Assembly: GCF_024345975.1 (NCBI RefSeq)
Contig: NZ_JAGQCD010000031.1
Span: 1 to 34,269, forward strand
Reading direction: 5' to 3'
Source: Cyanobium sp. Cruz-8D1
Lineage (GTDB): Bacteria > Cyanobacteriota > Cyanobacteriia > PCC-6307 > Cyanobiaceae
Length of the DNA: 34,269 nucleotides
The translations under genes were made by a program, and so were the position numbers. Positions 31,509 to 34,269 of this stretch are shown in pieces. Below the pieces are notes generated by a model, which worked only from the letters and a program-made list of their open reading frames with translations, did not search any database and was not told the origin of the DNA. Numbering within the stretch: position 1 is the first letter of the stretch; each line of letters starts with the position of its first letter.

Positions 31509-31945
31509 CACCGTCCCTCACCATCGCCTTCCGTCTGGTGCTGTGGTGCCTGCTGACCGCCGATCTGCGGCCGGTGAACCTGGCGATCGGCCTGATCGTG
31601 GCGCTCCTGCTGCCCATCGATCGCGGCTCTGGCCTGACACCGCGGCAGCTGGCGGTCGCCGTGGGCCGCACCCTGCGGGTGATTCCCCAGGGCTACGCCG
31701 AAGCCTTCCGCATGATGCGGGTCCGCCACGGACAGGAGCGGCTGGTGGAGACGCCGGCCAGCGAGCCGGTGGGGCCTGGGAGGGCGCGGGGCGCCCACGG
31801 GCTGCTGGTGTTCCTGGAAATCTTCCGGATCAGCTTCACGCCCCTGACGCTCGTACTGGGGATCAGCGGCGATGGTCGCCGTTACCGCCTGCATCGGCTC
31901 GAGCCCAACCGTCAGACTGCCCCTGAGGAGCACCTGAAGCCATGA
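31505..31945 (+). CDS. mnhE: Mrp/Mnh antiporter subunit E
   Basis: This 146-aa protein has two N-terminal hydrophobic segments and a long cytoplasmic part with the MrpE pattern VIPQGYAEAFRMMR...LEIFRISFTPLTLVLGISGDGRRYRLHRLE. The usual MrpE ends near the ITLTPGT-type motif, here weaker. The ATG overlaps the mnhD stop and its stop overlaps mnhF (ATGA). It is shorter and more diverged than in Bacillus. MrpE is thought to help assemble the complex. Confidence 0.88.
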   Translation: MTPSLTIAFRLVLWCLLTADLRPVNLAIGLIVALLLPIDRGSGLTPRQLAVAVGRTLRVIPQGYAEAFRMMRVRHGQERLVETPASEPVGPGRARGAHGLLVFLEIFRISFTPLTLVLGISGDGRRYRLHRLEPNRQTAPEEHLKP

Positions 31946-32190
31946 TTGCCCTGGTTTACGGCATGGTGCTGGCGCTGCTGATTCCGATCGCGGTGGCCTG
32001 CCGACGCACCGATGTCTGGCATCTGCTGGCCGGCTTCACCAGCCTCTCCACCAAGGTGGCGGTGTTGATGCTGGTGGTGTCCGTGGTGCGGGACGACTGG
32101 ATGATCGGCCTGGTGGGCGTCATCATCCTCAGTGTGGGCAACGCCGGGCTCATGCTGCTGGCCAACCTGCTCTGGGGCAGCGAGCCTTGA
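31942..32190 (+). CDS. mnhF: Mrp/Mnh antiporter subunit F
   Basis: This 82-aa protein has three membrane helices: LVYGMVLALLIPIAVAC, AGFTSLSTKVAVLMLVVSVV and IGLVGVIILSVGNAGLMLLAN. The order and the R-x-x-D-V-W-H-x-L pattern match MrpF. Its ATG overlaps the mnhE stop, and its stop overlaps the TTG start of mnhG (TTGA). It lies between E and G, as in the usual order. Confidence 0.9.
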   Translation: MIALVYGMVLALLIPIAVACRRTDVWHLLAGFTSLSTKVAVLMLVVSVVRDDWMIGLVGVIILSVGNAGLMLLANLLWGSEP

Positions 32191-32468
32191 ACCTGCTCAG
32201 CCTGCTGCTGATTGCTCTGGGCCTGGTGTTCTGGTTCTGGGGAAGCTGGCCCCTGCTCGGCAGCGACAGCTACCTGAGCAAGCTGCACAGCCTCTCGGTG
32301 GCCGACAACCTGGGCTCCGCGCTGATTCTGGTGGGTCTGCTGCTGAAATTGCCGCGGGAATGGCCTCTGCTGACGATGGCGCTGCTGATGCTCGTGATCT
32401 GGAACACGATCCTGGGCTACGTCCTGGCGGCCTGCTCCCAGCCGCGACCGCGGCGTGGATCCCAGTGA
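32187..32468 (+). CDS. mnhG: Mrp/Mnh antiporter subunit G
   Basis: This 93-aa protein has three hydrophobic segments (LLSLLLIALGLVFWFWGSWP, NLGSALILVGLLL, LLTMALLMLVIWNTILGYVL). The block DSYLSKLHSLSVADNLGSAL matches MrpG, in which R/S-Y-x-R-L-H-A...D-x-x-G is conserved. The start is TTG overlapping the mnhF stop (TTGA). The last codons overlap the GTG of the next gene (GTGA). Confidence 0.9.
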   Translation: MNLLSLLLIALGLVFWFWGSWPLLGSDSYLSKLHSLSVADNLGSALILVGLLLKLPREWPLLTMALLMLVIWNTILGYVLAACSQPRPRRGSQ

Positions 32469-32995
32469 ACGACTTCTACCTGCTGCTGCCGGTCACGGCG
32501 CTGCTGCCGTTGACGGCCTTGCTGCTGGTGAGCCGGGCCGACCCGTACCAGGTGTTGATCCTGCGGGGGGTCCTGGGGGTGGTGGCCGCCCTTGTTTACG
32601 TGCTCCTGGGGGCGGCGGATGTGGCCCTCACCGAGGCGATGGTGGGCACGCTGCTGTCCACCACCCTCTACGCCGTGGCGCTGCGCTCCTCGATGGTGCT
32701 GCGTCTGGCGGTGGCCGCCGATGAGCCGGTGGAGGAGGAGGCGGCGGAACTGCTGACCAGCTGGCTGAAGCCGGCCAGGTTGCGCCTTCAGCTGGTGCCC
32801 TCGGCAGCGAAGGGGACATCCAAGCCAGCCATGGCGGCTGATCTGCACGGTGAGCTGGTCGGCAGCCGAAGCCTGCGGCTGCACAACGACCGGCTGCGGC
32901 AACGGTTGCTGGCCCTGGAGGGCGCCCAGCGCTGGCGGAGCTGGGGTGGGGAGATCGGCCGACTGGATGCGGCGGGGCAAGCGAGCGAACCGTGA
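32465..32995 (+). CDS. MbhD-domain (DUF4040) protein, part of split MrpA
   Basis: This 176-aa protein starts with GTG. Residues about 3-76 have three hydrophobic helices: FYLLLPVTALLPLTALLLVS, LILRGVLGVVAALVYVLLGAADVALTEAMVGTLLSTTLYAVAL. This G-A-A-D-V-A-L-T-E-A-(M)-V-G block is the MbhD (DUF4040) domain found in the C-terminal part of MrpA. A polar tail of about 100 residues follows, rich in Arg and Leu with no domain. The N-terminal NuoL-like half of MrpA is absent. The GTG overlaps the mnhG stop, and the stop overlaps mnhB (GTGA). Confidence 0.88.
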   Translation: MNDFYLLLPVTALLPLTALLLVSRADPYQVLILRGVLGVVAALVYVLLGAADVALTEAMVGTLLSTTLYAVALRSSMVLRLAVAADEPVEEEAAELLTSWLKPARLRLQLVPSAAKGTSKPAMAADLHGELVGSRSLRLHNDRLRQRLLALEGAQRWRSWGGEIGRLDAAGQASEP

Positions 32996-33651
32996 AGATC
33001 CTGGTCCTCATTGCTGCGGCCATCCTCTGCCTGGCACCCCTGCTCGCCGGCAGGGACAGCTCGGTGGATTCGGTCCAGCTGATCAGCCTTCTGGTGAGTC
33101 AGAGCGGTATCCCGAACACGGTGTCCGCCGTGATCCTGCAGGCCCGCCTGTACTACACCATCGGCGAGGTGGTGGTGTTCACCTTGGCCTCGCTGGGGGT
33201 GCGCTGGCTGCTCAGTGACGCCCGCCCGGAGCGGCAGATCGAGGCGTTGAGGGATACGGCCTCGGTGGTGCTCTGCCGGCTCGGGGCCACGGTGGCGGCC
33301 ATGGTGGCGGTGGAGCTGGCGCTGCGGGGCCATCTCACCCCAGGGGGTGGCTTCGCGGCCGGTGTTGCCGGCGGCACGGCCTTCGGCCTGGTGGTGATCA
33401 GCGGCTCCGCCAGGCTGGCGGATCGCTTTTACAGAAGGGTGCACGCCGATCTGTGGGAGAAGCTGGCAGTGCTGGTCTTCATCGTCGTCGCCATCATTAG
33501 CTTCGAGGGGATCGTGCCGGTGAGCGGCCGCTTCGGCACGGTGGAAAGCGGCGGCTGGATCCCCCTGCTGAACGTGCTGATGGCCATCAAGGTGACCCTG
33601 GGCTCCTGGACGATGGTGCAGTTGTTCGTGCGTTACCGGGGCCTGCTATGA
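32992..33651 (+). CDS. mnhB: MbhE-like domain fused to antiporter subunit B
   Basis: This 219-aa protein starts with GTG. The first about 75 residues (SGIPNTVSAVILQARLYYTI, GEVVVFTLASLGVRWLL) resemble MbhE, the last part of MrpA (N-x-V-N-x-I-L-x-D-x-R-x-x-D-T-x-G-E-x-x-V). From about residue 90 the MnhB domain follows: ATVAAMVAVELALRGHLTPGGGFAAGVAGGTAFGLVVI, with the P-G-G-G-F motif, then LWEKLAVLVFIVVAIISFE and IPLLNVLMAIKVTLGSWTMVQ. It is longer than the usual MnhB (about 140 aa). It is the last gene of the operon. It overlaps the preceding stop. Confidence 0.9.
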   Translation: MKILVLIAAAILCLAPLLAGRDSSVDSVQLISLLVSQSGIPNTVSAVILQARLYYTIGEVVVFTLASLGVRWLLSDARPERQIEALRDTASVVLCRLGATVAAMVAVELALRGHLTPGGGFAAGVAGGTAFGLVVISGSARLADRFYRRVHADLWEKLAVLVFIVVAIISFEGIVPVSGRFGTVESGGWIPLLNVLMAIKVTLGSWTMVQLFVRYRGLL

Positions 33652-33676
33652 GGGGCCGGGGCACTCTGCAGGCGGT

Positions 33677-34150
33677 TCAGCCAGCTCCCGGGAAGGTGCG
33701 CTGGGGCGGCACCCAATTGACAGGCCAACGGTTAGCGAGAAGAGCCACCAGCAGCATCGGTGTTGCCAGGCCGAAGCAAGCCAGCCATTGGTTGGCCGTC
33801 ATCGGCGTGGTCTCAAACAGCAGATTCATCACGCGCCACTGACTGAACATCACTTGCAGCAGAAAAGCGGCAAGGATGCCGAAGCCGATGCGTGAGACGT
33901 TCCCCAGAACCACCTGGCGTCCCCGCAGCCGTGCCATCAGTGAGGACCAGAACTGGCTAAGGCTGAACAGGTAGATCACCAGGCCCGTAACCAGGGTCTG
34001 GATCGCCATCGTTCGGGCGAGGGCGAGATCGCCACTGGAATCGCGGATCCAGGCGAAGACGCCGAAGATGAAGATCAGGTTGAGCGTGGAAATCAGGGCG
34101 ATCCGCACCAGCAGTGGACGCGACAGCAGGGGCTGCTGGGGAGCTGACTG
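33677..34150 (-). pseudogene. C-terminal remnant of a P-type cation ATPase
   Basis: Read on the minus strand, the frame gives LLSRPLLVRIALISTLNLIF, FGVFAWIRDSSGDLALARTM, AIQTLVTGLVIYLFSLSQF. This resembles the C-terminal membrane region (last four helices) of P2-type ATPases, where the L-A-R-T-x-A-x-x-T-L-V segment is typical. The ATP-binding and catalytic parts are missing. Upstream, an in-frame TGA lies within about 60 bases (about 34190), and homology ends near 34145. It is therefore a truncated, probably non-functional fragment, convergent with mnhB. Confidence 0.75.
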
Positions 34151-34162
34151 CCCGACACAAGT

Positions 34163-34193
34163 CTGAGAACCCTTGCGACAGAATGGGTCTCAG
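34163..34193. repeat. Imperfect inverted repeat at the ATPase breakpoint
   Basis: CTGAGAaCCC (34163-34172) and GGGTCTCAG (34185-34193) form a nine-pair stem with one bulged A and a 12-base loop. It lies just outside the point where ATPase homology stops. It could be a remnant of a mobile element end, a terminator or a chance structure. Confidence 0.45.
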
Positions 34194-34269
34194 TCAATGG
34201 GGTGGGCAGGGAGCCATGGGAGCTTGGGGCTGCGAAACCAATCCAATCCCCTGTGGATCCCCAGACCCG

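Noticed and set aside
33648-33842. A 64-codon frame whose ATG overlaps the mnhB stop (ATGA)
   Set aside because: It is antisense to the ATPase remnant, has no membrane helix or domain, and its composition is that of a shadow frame.
1-34269. CRISPR array, IS element, tRNA, attachment site
   Set aside because: Scanning found no regularly spaced repeats, no transposase or integrase, no tRNA cloverleaf in the gaps, and no matching terminal repeats with target duplications.

Overview
The window is a dense, high-GC stretch of a unicellular cyanobacterial chromosome. Evidence for a cyanobacterium: a one-helix high-light-inducible protein, an NdbB-type quinone reductase, KtrA/KtrB, DUF2973, DUF2834, DUF1400 and Nif11 proteins, and a cyanobacterial-type 5S rRNA. 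The compact gene style, the many small proteins that look picocyanobacterial and the high GC suggest the Cyanobium / Synechococcus subcluster 5.2 group. The clade is an inference from gene content, not a database match.

Layout. 1-215: 3' end of an rRNA operon (5S rRNA and terminator). 328-1942 (+): a YihY-family membrane protein and two small membrane proteins. 1952-4423 (-): hli, a small membrane protein, xseA, xseB and a DUF2834 protein. 4662-5411 (+): a HAD-IIB sugar-phosphate phosphatase with an inverted repeat over its start codon. 5447-8902 (-): HrpB helicase and three small proteins. 9009-10169 (+): an exported HtrA protease. 10231-13604 (-): small proteins, a Nif11 protein and an ABC-F ATPase. 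13826-14158 (+): a small ribbon-helix-helix-like protein. 14147-21658 (-): a tightly coupled cluster ndbB, HAD, hflX, prx, ktrB, ktrA, anmK. 21710-23306 (+): cysH and coaX. 23276-23743 (-): prxQ/bcp. 23907-24620 (+): a secreted DUF1400 protein. 24676-27571 (-): rarA with a long C-terminal extension, and an HdeD-like protein. 27700-33651: a Mrp (Mnh) cation/proton antiporter operon (+), preceded by a broken partial copy of its first gene and a gltS gene (-). 33677 to about 34150 (-): the C-terminal remnant of a P-type cation ATPase.

The Ktr system and the Mrp operon, with the gltS symporter between the two mnhC copies, fit a cell that manages Na+ and K+. Many neighbours overlap by four bases (ATGA, TTGA, GTGA, possibly CTGA), so translational coupling is likely widespread here.

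The most unusual points are: (1) hflX and a 1-Cys peroxiredoxin share one uninterrupted reading frame; (2) the Mrp operon has a split MrpA, with MbhD as its own gene, an MbhE-like part fused to MnhB, and only one large antiporter-type subunit; (3) a truncated mnhC duplicate and gltS lie upstream of the intact operon, and a dead P-type ATPase lies downstream, which suggests rearrangement; (4) hrpB homology begins upstream of any ATG, GTG or TTG; (5) several small undescribed proteins, including a 54-aa twin-CX3C protein and a 34-aa membrane peptide. I see no CRISPR array, transposase, phage gene, tRNA or toxin-antitoxin pair. I found no convincing new defence or biosynthetic system.
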